Of a DNA stretch of 64,000 nucleotides, positions 7,840 through 16,893 are shown piece after piece. The notes below the pieces were generated by a model. The model saw only the letters and a list, made by a program, of their open reading frames with translations, was not told the origin of the DNA and did not search any database. How positions within the stretch are numbered: position 1 is the first letter of the stretch; every line of letters begins with the position of its first letter. A program made the position numbers and the translations under genes. This DNA is from Neomegalonema sp. (lineage in GTDB: Bacteria; Pseudomonadota; Alphaproteobacteria; Rhodobacterales; Rhodobacteraceae): contig NZ_JAQTXI010000001.1 of NCBI RefSeq assembly GCF_028688855.1, forward strand, positions 263,650-327,649, in the 5' to 3' direction.

Positions 7840-7898
7840 TAGTTCTTTTTACGTTCTTGTCCCTTGCGCTTCGCCGCGGCTCCGGCTAGGAAGGCGTC

Positions 7899-10139
7899 AT
7901 GACCCAATCTCCCGACTCCTCGCCTCCTGACGAAGGCCGCATCTTCGACGAGCCGCTGACCCGGGCCCTCGGGTCGCGTTATCTGGCCTACGCCATCTCG
8001 ACGATCACCCATCGCGCGCTCCCGGACGTGCGCGACGGACTCAAGCCGGTGCATCGGCGCGTGCTCTACGCGATGCGTCAGCTGAAGCTCGACCCCTCGA
8101 CGGGCTACAAGAAGTCGGCCCGCGTGGTCGGCGACGTGATCGGCAAATACCACCCTCACGGCGAGGCCTCGGTCTACGACGCCATGGTGCGCCTCGCGCA
8201 GGATTTCGCGACGCGCTATCCGCTGGTCGACGGCCAGGGCAATTTCGGCAACATCGACGGCGACAGCGCCGCCGCCCAGCGCTACACCGAAGCCCGCCTG
8301 ACCGAAGTCGGCGCGGCGCTCATGGAGGGCCTCGACGAGGACGGCGCCGACATGCGCCCCACCTACGACGGCTCCGAAAGCGAGCCCGAGGTCATGCCTG
8401 CGGCCTTTCCGAATCTGCTCGCCAACGGCGCCAGCGGCATCGCGGTGGGCATGGCGGCCAGCGTGCCGCCGCATAACGCGGGCGAACTCTGCGACGCGCT
8501 TCAGGTCCTGCTGAAGAACCCGAAGACGCCCCTGGACGACCTGATCGCCCTGATTCCGGGGCCGGATTTCCCCACGGGCGGCGTCCTCGTCGAGCCCGCC
8601 GCCGCCATCCGCGAGGCCTACCGCACCGGGCGCGGCGGCTTCCGTCTGCGGGCGCGCTGGCGCACCGAGGATCTCGGACGCGGGCAATGGCGGATCATCG
8701 TCACGGAGATCCCCTATCAGATCCAGAAGGAGAAGCTCATCGAGCGGCTGGCCTCGCTGATCGAGGACAAGAAGTCTCCGCTTCTGGCCGACATGCGCGA
8801 CGAATCCGCCGAGGACGTCCGCATCGTTCTGGAGCCGAAATCCCGCGCCGTCGCGCCCGAGGCCCTCATGGAGGCGCTCTTCAAGCAGACGGATCTGGAG
8901 ACGCGCTTTCCGCTCAACATGAACGTCCTCGATTCCCGCCGCACGCCCCGCGTCATGGCGCTGGACGAAGTGCTGCAAGCCTTCCTCGACCATCGGCGCG
9001 AGGTGCTGCTCCGGCGCTCGAACCATCGCCTGAGCAAGCTGCGGACGCGGCTGGAGCTGGTCGAGGGCTTCCTGATCGCCTATCTGAATCTGGACCGGCT
9101 GATCGAGATCCTGCGCGGCGAGGAGGAGCCCAAGCCTCTGATGGTCGCGGAGTTCGGCCTGACCGACACCCAGGCGGAGGCGATCCTCAACATGCGGCTG
9201 CGCTCTCTGCGCAAGCTGGAGGAGATGGAGCTCCGCAACGAACGCGAGGCGCTGCTCAAGGAGAACGAGGAGCTGTCCGCCCTCGTGGAGAGTCCGGCGA
9301 AGCAGAATTCCCGTCTCTCCGCCGAGATCCGCGAGACGAAGCGCCGTTTCGGCCCCACGGCCAGAGGCGGCGCCCGGCGCACCGAGATCGCCGAAGCGCC
9401 GAAAATCGCGGCGCCCTCCCTCGAGTCCTTCATCGAACGCGAGCCCGTGACGGTGATCCTCTCCGAAAAGGGCTGGATCCGGGCGATGAAGGGCCATCTC
9501 GCGGCCGATTTCGAGGCCAAGCATCGCGACGGCGACAAGGAGGCCTTCCGCCTTCACGCCGAGACCACCGACACGCTGGTGGCCTTTTCGGCCAGCGGCA
9601 AGGCCTATTCCCTCGCGGCGGACAAATTGCCGGGCGGGCGCAGCCTCGGCGAGCCGGTGCGGCTCATGGCGGATCTGGCGAACGAGGACGAGATCGTGGC
9701 CCTGTTCGTCCCGCGCCCCGAGGGCAAGCGCCTTGTGGCCTCGACGGACGGACGCGGCTTCGTGGCGCTGGAGGCCAACATGATCGCCCAGACCCGGGCG
9801 GGGCGTCAGGTGCTGACTCCCGACGAGGGGGCCAGGGCGAAGCTCTGCGCGCCGGTGGAGGGCGACCATGCGGCGGCCGTCGGGACGAACCGCAAGCTGA
9901 CGGTCTTCCCTCTGGAGCAGGTCCCGGAGATGACCCGCGGCAAGGGCGTGACGCTTCAGCGCTACAAGGGGGCGGAGCTGTCCGATCTGCGCACGCTGAA
10001 TCTGGCGGAGGGCCTGAGCTGGACCGAAGGCGGCGGACGTCGGCGCCATGAGCCGGATCTGTCGGCCTGGCTGGGGAATCGCGGCGCGGCGGGGAGCATC
10101 GCCCCGCGCGGCTTCCCGCGCGACAACAGATTCGGCTGA
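7899..10139 (+). CDS. parC: DNA topoisomerase IV subunit A
   Basis: A 746-residue type IIA topoisomerase breakage-reunion subunit that, with ParE, decatenates sister chromosomes. Catalytic Tyr129 lies in [10 protein letters not shown], and the [15 protein letters not shown] context together with the length near 750 identify alphaproteobacterial ParC rather than GyrA. The N-terminal tower and winged-helix region runs to about residue 480, followed by beta-pinwheel blades to the end. The quinolone-determining helix reads [15 protein letters not shown]; the position equal to E. coli Ser80 is Ala90 and Glu84 is Asp94. An AGGAAGG site precedes the ATG. parE is not in the window. Confidence 0.93.
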   Translation: MTQSPDSSPPDEGRIFDEPLTRALGSRYLAYAISTITHRALPDVRDGLKPVHRRVLYAMRQLKLDPSTGYKKSARVVGDVIGKYHPHGEASVYDAMVRLAQDFATRYPLVDGQGNFGNIDGDSAAAQRYTEARLTEVGAALMEGLDEDGADMRPTYDGSESEPEVMPAAFPNLLANGASGIAVGMAASVPPHNAGELCDALQVLLKNPKTPLDDLIALIPGPDFPTGGVLVEPAAAIREAYRTGRGGFRLRARWRTEDLGRGQWRIIVTEIPYQIQKEKLIERLASLIEDKKSPLLADMRDESAEDVRIVLEPKSRAVAPEALMEALFKQTDLETRFPLNMNVLDSRRTPRVMALDEVLQAFLDHRREVLLRRSNHRLSKLRTRLELVEGFLIAYLNLDRLIEILRGEEEPKPLMVAEFGLTDTQAEAILNMRLRSLRKLEEMELRNEREALLKENEELSALVESPAKQNSRLSAEIRETKRRFGPTARGGARRTEIAEAPKIAAPSLESFIEREPVTVILSEKGWIRAMKGHLAADFEAKHRDGDKEAFRLHAETTDTLVAFSASGKAYSLAADKLPGGRSLGEPVRLMADLANEDEIVALFVPRPEGKRLVASTDGRGFVALEANMIAQTRAGRQVLTPDEGARAKLCAPVEGDHAAAVGTNRKLTVFPLEQVPEMTRGKGVTLQRYKGAELSDLRTLNLAEGLSWTEGGGRRRHEPDLSAWLGNRGAAGSIAPRGFPRDNRFG

Positions 10140-10187
10140 GCCTTCAGGCTCCGGCGGAGGGTCGGGGCGCGGGGCGGCGCCTCGGGT

Positions 10188-11066
10188 TCAATCCGGCTGA
10201 TCGGGCCTGCCCGCCGCGACCCAGGCCCGCAAGGCCGCGACGTCATGCGGAATCAGGCGATTGGGGCTCAGATGGGCCTGCCGGTGGCAGGTCGGGCAGA
10301 GAATGGCGAGATCCTCGGCGGAGCTGTCGCGCTCTCCCGCGCGCAGAGGGGTCTTGTGATGCGCGTCGAACATGCGCGGGTCGGCGTATGGGAAGCCGCA
10401 GGCCTCGCAGCGGAGACGTCCGCCATGGCGCTCCCGGTTTCGGCGCTTCGCCTCCCGGACGAGAGCGGGATTCCGCTCCGGCTCCTTCTGGAGCCTCCAG
10501 ATCTCCTTGCCTTCCGGCGAGGTCGGGTCCGGAGCCTCCATCCTCCGTCCGGGCCTCTCTTCGGGCGGAGCGGAGGCCGGAAGGCTGAGAGCGCCTGCAG
10601 GCGGGGCCGCGTGGAGAAGGCCCGGAGGCGTCAGGATCTCCTTGTCCCGCCGGCCGGCGTACTGGATCCAGGCTCTTGCGCCGTCGCCCCAGCGGATGCG
10701 CAAGACCTCTCTGAAAGCCGAGAGATGGGGGAGAAGCTCCAGACGATAGAGATTCGCGTCGGCGGGGAGCTTCGTCCCGATCAGGGGGCACGGCCAGGCG
10801 ATCTTGCGCGAATCCTCCCGAGCAGCGCGATAGAGGCCGACGAAGAGAACGCCGCCGTCAGGCTCCACGACGAAGCTGGCCCAATGCTCCGTCGAGCAGA
10901 TTTTCTGAAAACGCCTTTCCTGCGTCGATTGATAGCGGTCGAAGGCCGTCCTGTTGGCGAGCCAGAGCCCATGAGGCGTGGGCGGCTTCGCCGTGGCGTG
11001 CCGCAGCAGGATGACTTCGCGGGGATCCAGGCCTTCGGCGCGGAGGAGGTCGTTGAAGGTGGTCAT
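10188..11066 (-). CDS. HNH endonuclease with uncharacterised N-terminal domain
   Basis: A 292-residue protein. The C-terminal HNH domain (about residues 213-270) has CEACGF, DAHHKTPL and CPTCHRQAH: two zinc-ribbon CxxC pairs around a catalytic HH, the McrA/5-methylcytosine-restriction style of HNH. The N-terminal 140 residues include LLRHATAKPPTPHGLWLANR, YQSTQERRF, WASFVVEPDGGVLFVGLY and a WGDGARAWIQYA block. From memory this domain recurs in front of HNH or GIY-YIG nuclease domains, but I do not know its function. The start has an AGAGAGGAGA site. It lies 38 bases downstream of pyk on the same strand, so it may be co-transcribed. Restriction or defence is an inference from domain type; no methyltransferase partner is nearby. 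Confidence 0.75.
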   Translation of the reverse strand: MTTFNDLLRAEGLDPREVILLRHATAKPPTPHGLWLANRTAFDRYQSTQERRFQKICSTEHWASFVVEPDGGVLFVGLYRAAREDSRKIAWPCPLIGTKLPADANLYRLELLPHLSAFREVLRIRWGDGARAWIQYAGRRDKEILTPPGLLHAAPPAGALSLPASAPPEERPGRRMEAPDPTSPEGKEIWRLQKEPERNPALVREAKRRNRERHGGRLRCEACGFPYADPRMFDAHHKTPLRAGERDSSAEDLAILCPTCHRQAHLSPNRLIPHDVAALRAWVAAGRPDQPD

Positions 11067-11104
11067 TCTCCTCTCTCTCCTTTCACTCCGCGCCGGGCGC
11101 GTCC

Positions 11105-12532
11105 TCAGAGGGTCGGGCCGCCGACGTTGGCGACGCGCAGGATGTTGGTCGATCCGGCGCGGCCGAAAGGCACCCCCGCGATGATCGCGATCTTGTCCTC
11201 GTCTCCGGCGAACTCATGCGCCCGCACGGCGCGCACGGCCTCGGCGACCGCCTCGCCGAACATCTTCACCTCGGGCACCTTCACGCAATGCAGGCCCCAC
11301 ACGAGGGTCAGCTTGCGCGACGTGGACTCCAGCGGCGTCAGCGCGAGGATCGGCACCCGCGGACGCTCGCGGGCGGCGGCCATGGCGCTGGTCCCCGAAT
11401 GGCTGAAGCAGCAGATGGCCGCCAGCTGCGTCGTCTCGGCCACCTCGCGGGCGGCGGCGGTCATGGCGGCGGCGGTGGTGGCGGCGGCTGCGCCCCGGGC
11501 GGCCTCGACGACCTGACGATGCAGGGGATCCTGCTCGATGGTCACGGCCACGTCGTTCATCACGGTCACGGCCTCGACGGGATATTGCCCCGCCGCCGAT
11601 TCCGCCGAGAGCATCACCGCGTCCGCGCCCTCGAAGACGGCGTTGGCCACGTCCGAGACCTCGGCGCGGGTGGGGGTGGGGGCCTCGATCATGCTCTCCA
11701 GCATCTGGGTGGCGACCACCACCGGGCGCCCGAGGCTGCGCGCCAGCCGCACGATGCGCTTCTGGGTGGTGGGCACCTGGGCCAGAGGCATCTCCACGCC
11801 GAGATCGCCGCGCGCCACCATCACGCCGTCGGACATCCGCAGGATGGATTCGAGATCCTTCACGGCGGCGGGCTTCTCGATCTTGGCCATGACGAGGGCG
11901 CGTCCGGCGACCAGCTCCTTGGCCTCGCGCACGTCGTCGGCGCGCTGGACGAAGGACAGGGCGATCCAGTCGGCGCCCAGCTCGCAGGCGAATTCGAGAT
12001 CCTCCTTGTCCTTGGGCGTGAGGGCGGCCAGCGGCAGCACCACGTCGGGCACGTTGACGCCCTTGCGGTTGGAGATGACGCCGCCCACCTCGACGCGGGT
12101 TTCGGCGAAGTCCCGGCCGCAGGACTCGACCTTCAGCCGGATCTTGCCGTCGTTGACCAGCAGCGTCGCGCCGGGCTTCAGCGCCGCGAAGATCTCGGGA
12201 TGGGGCAGAGGGGCGCGCCGGGCGTCTCCGGGCGTCTCGTCGAGGTCGAGCCGGAAGGGGGCGCCCTCCGCGAGTTCGGCGGCGCCGTCCTGGAACACGC
12301 CCACCCGCAGCTTGGGGCCCTGCAGATCGGCCAGAACCCCGATGGGCCGTCCGGTCTCGGATTCCAGAGCCCGGATATGCGCCATGCGGGCGCGGTGGTC
12401 GTCATGGGAGCCGTGGCTCATGTTGAGCCGGAAGACGTCGGCGCCTGCGAGGAACAGGGCGCGGATCTGGTCGTAACCGGAGGAGGCCGGGCCAAGCGTG
12501 GCCAGGATCTTCACATTGCGTCGACGCCTCAT
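11105..12532 (-). CDS. pyk: Pyruvate kinase
   Basis: A 475-residue glycolytic enzyme converting phosphoenolpyruvate and ADP to pyruvate and ATP. The start RRNVKILATLGPASSGYDQI and LNMSHGSHDDH are the classic N-terminal motifs. The active-site signature is MAKIEKPAAV (catalytic Lys) followed by DGVMVARGDLGVEMPLAQVP. The C-terminal allosteric domain ends normally with KIAIIAGVPFG. Length fits the family. A likely promoter lies about 70 bases upstream, and the HNH nuclease gene follows after 38 bases on the same strand. Confidence 0.96.
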   Translation of the reverse strand: MRRRRNVKILATLGPASSGYDQIRALFLAGADVFRLNMSHGSHDDHRARMAHIRALESETGRPIGVLADLQGPKLRVGVFQDGAAELAEGAPFRLDLDETPGDARRAPLPHPEIFAALKPGATLLVNDGKIRLKVESCGRDFAETRVEVGGVISNRKGVNVPDVVLPLAALTPKDKEDLEFACELGADWIALSFVQRADDVREAKELVAGRALVMAKIEKPAAVKDLESILRMSDGVMVARGDLGVEMPLAQVPTTQKRIVRLARSLGRPVVVATQMLESMIEAPTPTRAEVSDVANAVFEGADAVMLSAESAAGQYPVEAVTVMNDVAVTIEQDPLHRQVVEAARGAAAATTAAAMTAAAREVAETTQLAAICCFSHSGTSAMAAARERPRVPILALTPLESTSRKLTLVWGLHCVKVPEVKMFGEAVAEAVRAVRAHEFAGDEDKIAIIAGVPFGRAGSTNILRVANVGGPTL

Positions 12533-12856
12533 CGAACCCTCCTGGCGGCCAGCTGAAAGGGGCGGGGGGGCCGAACCCCCGCAGAGCCCCCTTCAGGCTC
12601 TATAGCGCAGCCAAAGCGCTTTGTCTCAAGCGCGGACGGGCCGATTCTTGCTTTGTCTGACGGAGGGCGGAAGAATCGGACCCGCCCGCCCCGCCAGAGG
12701 CCCGAAGCGCGCCTCCGCCCGCCCGGAGCGGTCTGCGGAACGGTCTCCGGAGCGGGCGCTCTTGCGGCCATTTGGAGCTTTACAGCCGCTGCGGGGGACG
12801 TCATGAGGAAGACCGCGCCCGCGCGCCGAGAGCCCGCGCGCCGAGAGAAGGACGCC
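12533..12856. other. 324-base divergent intergenic region
   Basis: This lies between pyk and the SseB-like gene and contains the candidate pyk promoter and palindrome. An ATG at 12803 is in frame with the SseB-like gene but would add a basic, non-conserved extension. Nothing else is recognised. Confidence 0.5.
12599..12629 (-). promoter_or_regulatory. Candidate promoter for pyk, with a 12-bp palindrome in the spacer
   Basis: On the minus strand TTGAGA (12624-12629) and TATAGA (12599-12604) are 19 bases apart, about 70 bases upstream of pyk. The spacer contains the perfect palindrome CAAAGCGCTTTG (12612-12623), a natural position for a repressor or activator. The regulator is not identifiable. 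Confidence 0.4.
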
Positions 12857-13657
12857 ATGACCGATTCCCACGCCGCCAACGGAGCCGCGCCGCGCTCCCA
12901 CACCACGCTCGACGCCGCCTTCCTCGAGGCGCAGCGCAATCCCGAGGCCTCGCCCCGGTTCTTCGACGAGCTCATGGCCACCACGCTCTTCCTGCCCATC
13001 CACGAGGAGCCCGAAGAGACCGTCAGCGGCGGACAATCCATCTCGCCCATCGTCTTCGAGGTGGACGGCGAAGAGACCGTCCTCGTCTTCGACAGCGAGG
13101 AGCGCCTCGCGGAATGGGCCACCGAGCCGGTGAACTACGTCGGGCTGCCGGGAACGGCGATCTTCGAGATGTTCGACGGCAGCGAGCAGGTCGGCCTGAA
13201 TCTGGGCGTCGCGCCTTCCTCCCTGATCATCACGCGCGAGAACGTGGAATGGCTCCACGAGCGCGCCCTCGAAGCCACCCAGACCGAAGAGGTGCCCGCG
13301 GGCGCCAGCCTGCGCGTCGAGCCTCCGACCGAGGCGCCGCGCGAGGCGGTGGCGGCCCTGACCTCGCGGCTGGCGGGCTTCCGCGCCGAGATCGAGGAGG
13401 CGACGCTCTTCCGGCTCTTCGTCGAGGGCGCCGACGGGCGCGAGACCAGCCGGCTGGTTCTGGCTCTGGCGCCGACGGCGCTCGGGGCCCATCGCGCCGA
13501 CGAGGTGGCGGCGGCTCTGGCGAAGACGGCGCGTTCGTCCTTCTCCATCGCCGAGCCTCTGGAGGTGACGATCCTCCATCCGGGCTCGGAGCTGCTGGAG
13601 AAGGCCCGGAGCGTGGGTCTGCGCCTGCCGATCATCGATTTCGGCTCGCTGAACTGA
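12857..13657 (+). CDS. SseB-family protein
   Basis: A 266-residue soluble protein. Residues 20-130 match the SseB N-terminal domain: LDAAFLEAQRNPEASPRFFDELMAT, TLFLPI, and PIVFEVDGEETVLVFDSEERLAEW, with the usual acidic strand pattern. The C-terminal half (about 165-266) resembles the second SseB-like domain and ends LRLPIIDFGSLN. The family is widespread; some members are linked to enhanced-serine-sensitivity phenotypes, but no molecular function is firmly known. The ATG at 12857 is chosen for the AGAAGGAC site and the conserved MTD start. The gene lies upstream of ribE on the same strand with a 172-base gap, so it probably has its own transcript. Confidence 0.75.
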   Translation: MTDSHAANGAAPRSHTTLDAAFLEAQRNPEASPRFFDELMATTLFLPIHEEPEETVSGGQSISPIVFEVDGEETVLVFDSEERLAEWATEPVNYVGLPGTAIFEMFDGSEQVGLNLGVAPSSLIITRENVEWLHERALEATQTEEVPAGASLRVEPPTEAPREAVAALTSRLAGFRAEIEEATLFRLFVEGADGRETSRLVLALAPTALGAHRADEVAAALAKTARSSFSIAEPLEVTILHPGSELLEKARSVGLRLPIIDFGSLN

Positions 13658-13829
13658 GCGCAGGCGGGGAGCCTGGGCCGCGAGGCCTTGAGGCTTTCCG
13701 GAGGCTTTCCGCGCGGGAGGCCGTCGAGCGGTTTCCGGAATGTCGCGCGGTCGTGTTAAGAGATGTCGGGAGAAGGAGCGTCCGGAGGGTCCGACCCGAT
13801 CCGGCGGCGCTCCGCAGGGAGGCGCGGCG

Positions 13830-14444
13830 ATGTTCACCGGAATCGTGACCGATCTGGGCGAGGTGCTCGACCTGGAGCCCCAGGGCGAAGGCCTGCGGGT
13901 GCGCCTGAGGACCAGCCTCGACCTCGGGGACGCCCCTTCGGGCGCCTCCATCGCCTGCGCGGGGGTCTGCCTGACCATCACCGCCCGCCGCCGCGACGGC
14001 GCAGGCTGGAGCTTCGACGCCGACGTCTCGAAGGAGACGCTCGACAAGACGACGCTCGGGCTCTGGCGTCCCGGGCGGCGGGTCAATCTGGAGCGCCCGC
14101 TGAGGCTCGGCGACGAATTCGGCGGCCATGTGGTCTCGGGCCATGTGGACGGCGTGGGCGAGGTGGTTTCGGTCGCGCCGCAGCGGGACTCCAGCCGCCT
14201 GCGCTTCCGCGCGCCGAAGGGCCTCGCGCGCTTCATCGCGGAGAAGGGTTCGGTGGCCGTGGACGGCGCCTCCCTGACGGTCAACGCCGTCGAGGGGGCG
14301 GAGTTCGAGGTGAACCTCATTCCGCATACTCTGGCCGTCACGAGCTTCGGCGAACTGACGCCGGGTCTGCCCGTGAATCTTGAAATCGATCTGCTCGCCC
14401 GCTACGTGGCGCGTCTGAAGGACGCCGCCGTCGAGGGCGTCTGA
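13830..14444 (+). CDS. ribE: Riboflavin synthase, alpha chain
   Basis: A 204-residue enzyme that dismutates two 6,7-dimethyl-8-ribityllumazine molecules to riboflavin. It begins with the invariant MFTGIVTDLGEV and shows the two lumazine-binding repeats: an N-terminal half with SIACAGVCLTI, and a C-terminal half with FGGHVVSGHVDGVGEV and SVAVDGASLTVN. The start is fixed by MFTGIV; AGGGAGG lies upstream. It heads a ribE-ribH-nusB cluster. The 172 bases upstream show no FMN riboswitch (RFN) pattern, so riboflavin feedback at this locus is not evident. The usual ribD and ribBA partners are elsewhere. Confidence 0.95.
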   Translation: MFTGIVTDLGEVLDLEPQGEGLRVRLRTSLDLGDAPSGASIACAGVCLTITARRRDGAGWSFDADVSKETLDKTTLGLWRPGRRVNLERPLRLGDEFGGHVVSGHVDGVGEVVSVAPQRDSSRLRFRAPKGLARFIAEKGSVAVDGASLTVNAVEGAEFEVNLIPHTLAVTSFGELTPGLPVNLEIDLLARYVARLKDAAVEGV

Positions 14445-14457
14445 GGGAGTTTGCATC

Positions 14458-15015
14458 ATGGCCGAATCCGAGGCCCCCGCCGGCCCTCCGCCGAAGGTTC
14501 CCGCCGGCACGCGGGTTCTGCTCGTCGTGGCGCCCTTCTACCGCGACATCGCCGATCTCCTGATCGAGGGCGCCAGGGCGCGCCTGAAGGAGGCCGGAGC
14601 CTCCGCCGATCTGGTCGAGGTGCCGGGGGCTCTGGAGATTCCGGGCGCCGTGGCTCTGGCCGCCGGCTCGGGTCGCTACGACGGCTATGTGGGGCTCGGC
14701 TGCGTGATCCGCGGCGAGACCACCCATTATGAAACCGTCTGCGAGGAATCCGCGCGCGGGCTGATGGACCTCACCCTGAAGGGCGAGGCCGTGGGCAACG
14801 GGATCCTCACCGTCGAGACCCGCAAGCAGGCGCTCAAGCGCGCCAATCCCGAGAAGATGAACAAGGGCGCGGGCGCCGCCGACGCGGCTCTGGCGCTGAT
14901 CGCGCTGCGGGCGCACTGGGGCGCGCCGGAGCCGGTCGGGGCTCGCAGGTCCAGCTTCGCGCCGGATTCGGAGCATATCGTGGTCGCCTCTGCGGGAGCG
15001 GGACGACATGGCTGA
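14458..15015 (+). CDS. ribH: 6,7-dimethyl-8-ribityllumazine synthase
   Basis: A 185-residue enzyme that condenses 5-amino-6-ribitylaminouracil with 3,4-dihydroxy-2-butanone 4-phosphate to give lumazine, the substrate of RibE. Key motifs are VEVPGALEIPGAV, GCVIRGETTHYETVC (catalytic His90) and GILTVETRKQALKRA. The N-terminal 17 residues are a variable Pro/Ala extension; the C-terminal tail of about 25 residues is longer than usual. GAGGGAG precedes the ATG, 13 bases after the ribE stop. The end overlaps nusB by eight bases, so the two are translationally coupled. Confidence 0.95.
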   Translation: MAESEAPAGPPPKVPAGTRVLLVVAPFYRDIADLLIEGARARLKEAGASADLVEVPGALEIPGAVALAAGSGRYDGYVGLGCVIRGETTHYETVCEESARGLMDLTLKGEAVGNGILTVETRKQALKRANPEKMNKGAGAADAALALIALRAHWGAPEPVGARRSSFAPDSEHIVVASAGAGRHG

Positions 15016-15550
15016 TCCGGTTCCGGAATCTTCGGGGACGGACCCCTCGGGAGCTTCGGCTCCCGAGGAGAAGCGCCCGCAAAAACCCGGCCATCAGGAG
15101 AAGCGCCTGATGCGTTCGGCCGCCCGTCTCGGGGCGGTGCAGGCGCTCTACCAGATGGAGATGACCGGCGTGGGCTGGCGCTCGGCGCAGCTGGAGTTCG
15201 AAGCCCACCGGCTCGGGCGGGTGGTGGACGAAGCCGAATACCGCATGCCCGACCTCGGGCTCTTCCGCGAGCTGCTGCGCGGCGTGGTGGAGCGTCAGGG
15301 CGAGCTGGACCGGAGCATCGACTCGGTTCTGGCGAAGGACTGGCCCATCGCGCGGATCGACCCGATCCTGCGGGCGGTCTTCCGGGCGGCGGCCTACGAG
15401 CTGACCGCCCGCGCCGACGTGCCCGCCCGGGCGGCCATCGTGGAATATGTGGACGTGGCGCGCGCCTTCTTCGACCAGGGCGAGGAATCGCGCTTCGCCA
15501 ACGGCGTGCTCGACGGGCTCGCGCGTCTGTTGCGCCCCGGCGAGTTCTGA
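15008..15550 (+). CDS. nusB: Transcription antitermination protein NusB
   Basis: A 180-residue RNA-binding protein that, with NusE (S10), binds boxA and supports antitermination of rRNA operons. Recognised by RSAARLGAVQALYQMEMTG at the start of the fold and by IDSVLAKDWPIARIDPILRAVFRAAAYEL and FANGVLDGLARLLR at the end. The first 33 residues are a charged extension not shared by most NusB proteins. The gene overlaps ribH by eight bases; ribH-nusB linkage is widely conserved in Proteobacteria. Confidence 0.93.
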   Translation: MADPVPESSGTDPSGASAPEEKRPQKPGHQEKRLMRSAARLGAVQALYQMEMTGVGWRSAQLEFEAHRLGRVVDEAEYRMPDLGLFRELLRGVVERQGELDRSIDSVLAKDWPIARIDPILRAVFRAAAYELTARADVPARAAIVEYVDVARAFFDQGEESRFANGVLDGLARLLRPGEF

Positions 15551-15655
15551 TCTCCGGAGCGGAAGCCTTGCGCTGAAAGGGAGCGGTCCTCGATCCGGCG
15601 CCGGGAGGGGCGCTCTCGTCCGGGATCTTCCGGCGCCCTTCTCAGGGGGCGCGTG

Positions 15656-16234
15656 ATGACGCAGCTTCTCTTTCTTCTCGCCGGAGCGGCCTATCTTGTG
15701 CAGCTGGCTCTGTTCGCGCTGCTGCATCTTCGGGGCGGGCGCGACCCCGTCTCCGAGGCGGTGAGCGATTACGGCGTCGGGCCGGGCCGGCGGCTCTTCG
15801 CCCTTTACGGAGCGGCGGGAATCGCGGCGGCGGCCGCGCTCGCCGGGGCGCTGCTCGCGGATGGACGCTTTCCGGCGCAGGGCTGGCTCTATCTTCTGGC
15901 CATGGCGGTCCTGAGGCTCGGGGTTCTGGCCTTCCCGACCGATCTGGAGGGCGAGCGCCTCACGCGAAGCGGAAGGGCGCATTATCTCTTCGCCGTGGCG
16001 AGCTTCGCGCTGGCCTATATGGCCGTGGACGTCCTGTCGCCCTTCGCCGCGAGCCTGGCGGCGGAAGGGGCGCGGCCTCTGTTGAACGGCCTGGGCCGGG
16101 TCGTCGCGGCGTCTCTGGCGGGCGTCGTGATCTGCCTGATTCCAGCGTTGCGCCGGATCTTCGGGCTGGTCGAGCGGATTTTCCTGCTGTCGGTTCTGCT
16201 GTGGCTGGGGCTCTTCGCCTTCGCCATGGCCTGA
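15656..16234 (+). CDS. DUF998-family membrane protein
   Basis: A 192-residue protein with about six hydrophobic helices. The first loop has PVSEAVSDYGVGPGRRLF and the third region VLAFPTDLEGERLTRSGRAHYLFAVASFA, a pattern typical of DUF998 (six-helix proteins with a polar His/Asp/Thr loop). The function is unknown. The ATG at 15656 follows an AGGGGGCGCG stretch; a GTG three bases earlier is an equivalent choice. It lies 105 bases after nusB on the same strand and may be read through from it. It converges on the cyclotransferase gene with a six-base gap. Confidence 0.7.
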   Translation: MTQLLFLLAGAAYLVQLALFALLHLRGGRDPVSEAVSDYGVGPGRRLFALYGAAGIAAAAALAGALLADGRFPAQGWLYLLAMAVLRLGVLAFPTDLEGERLTRSGRAHYLFAVASFALAYMAVDVLSPFAASLAAEGARPLLNGLGRVVAASLAGVVICLIPALRRIFGLVERIFLLSVLLWLGLFAFAMA

Positions 16235-16240
16235 CTCCGC

Positions 16241-16801
16241 TCAGGAGGCTCCGCCTTCCAGCAGCCCCGCGACCCGCACGCCGAGATCCTCCATCTCCTC
16301 GTCGCGGACGCCCTCGGCGCGCAGGGCCTCCAGCGTGCTGAAGAGATAGTCCGGATTGGGTCCCCGCCGCCCCTGGGCGCGGGCGATGATCGCCGCCTGC
16401 TCCGCGAGGCTGAGGCCTCCGGCGTGCTGCGGATGCCCGAGGCGCGCCAGATAGCAGACCGCCTCCGCCGCGCCGCCCGCCTCGTCGAGCAGCCGGACGG
16501 GCCGCCAGGCCTCCTCATAGGCTCCGGTCACGAGCTCGCGCGCCCTCAGCCCCGCGAGAGTCTCCTCGACGGCCCCAGCCGCCACCCGGAAGGCCACTCC
16601 CCGACAGGTCGCGCCTTCCGTGGGCTCGAGGGTCAGCACCAGCCCCGGACGCTCCGCCGTGCCCCGATATTCCGTAGACCACAAGGCGAATCTCCGGGCG
16701 CATCCCTCCAGCAGCGCGGGACGGCGCTCCACATGGGGAAACCCGGGATTCCACATCAGCGAGCCATATCCGAAGACCCACAGATCCTGTTGCAGCGCCA
16801 T
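16241..16801 (-). CDS. Gamma-glutamylcyclotransferase (ChaC-like)
   Basis: A 186-residue enzyme of the ChaC type, expected to split gamma-glutamyl peptides such as glutathione into 5-oxoproline and the remaining peptide in the cytoplasm. The substrate loop VFGYGSLMWNPGF at about residues 8-20 and the WSTEYRGTAERPGLVLTL segment are characteristic. The C-terminal part YLFSTLEALRAEGVRDEEMEDL is the usual helical end. The start at 16801 is chosen for the GAGGAG site; an upstream in-frame ATG at 16825 would overlap that site. The neighbour upstream is the divergent DUF2125 gene. Confidence 0.82.
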   Translation of the reverse strand: MALQQDLWVFGYGSLMWNPGFPHVERRPALLEGCARRFALWSTEYRGTAERPGLVLTLEPTEGATCRGVAFRVAAGAVEETLAGLRARELVTGAYEEAWRPVRLLDEAGGAAEAVCYLARLGHPQHAGGLSLAEQAAIIARAQGRRGPNPDYLFSTLEALRAEGVRDEEMEDLGVRVAGLLEGGAS

Positions 16802-16893
16802 ATTTCTCGCTCCTCGCCTTCTCATGAGCCTGCGAAAGCCTTATATAGGGGCCCGGTGTGAGGAGGGCGAAACTTCGCCGAAGGAGCGTGCAT

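Noticed and set aside
7782..10049. Long minus-strand frame opposite parC
   Set aside because: parC is certain; the opposite frame has no motif and extreme composition.
13660..13829. Possible FMN riboswitch before ribE
   Set aside because: The conserved RFN elements were not found by eye; only short direct repeats such as GAGGCTTTCCG are present.
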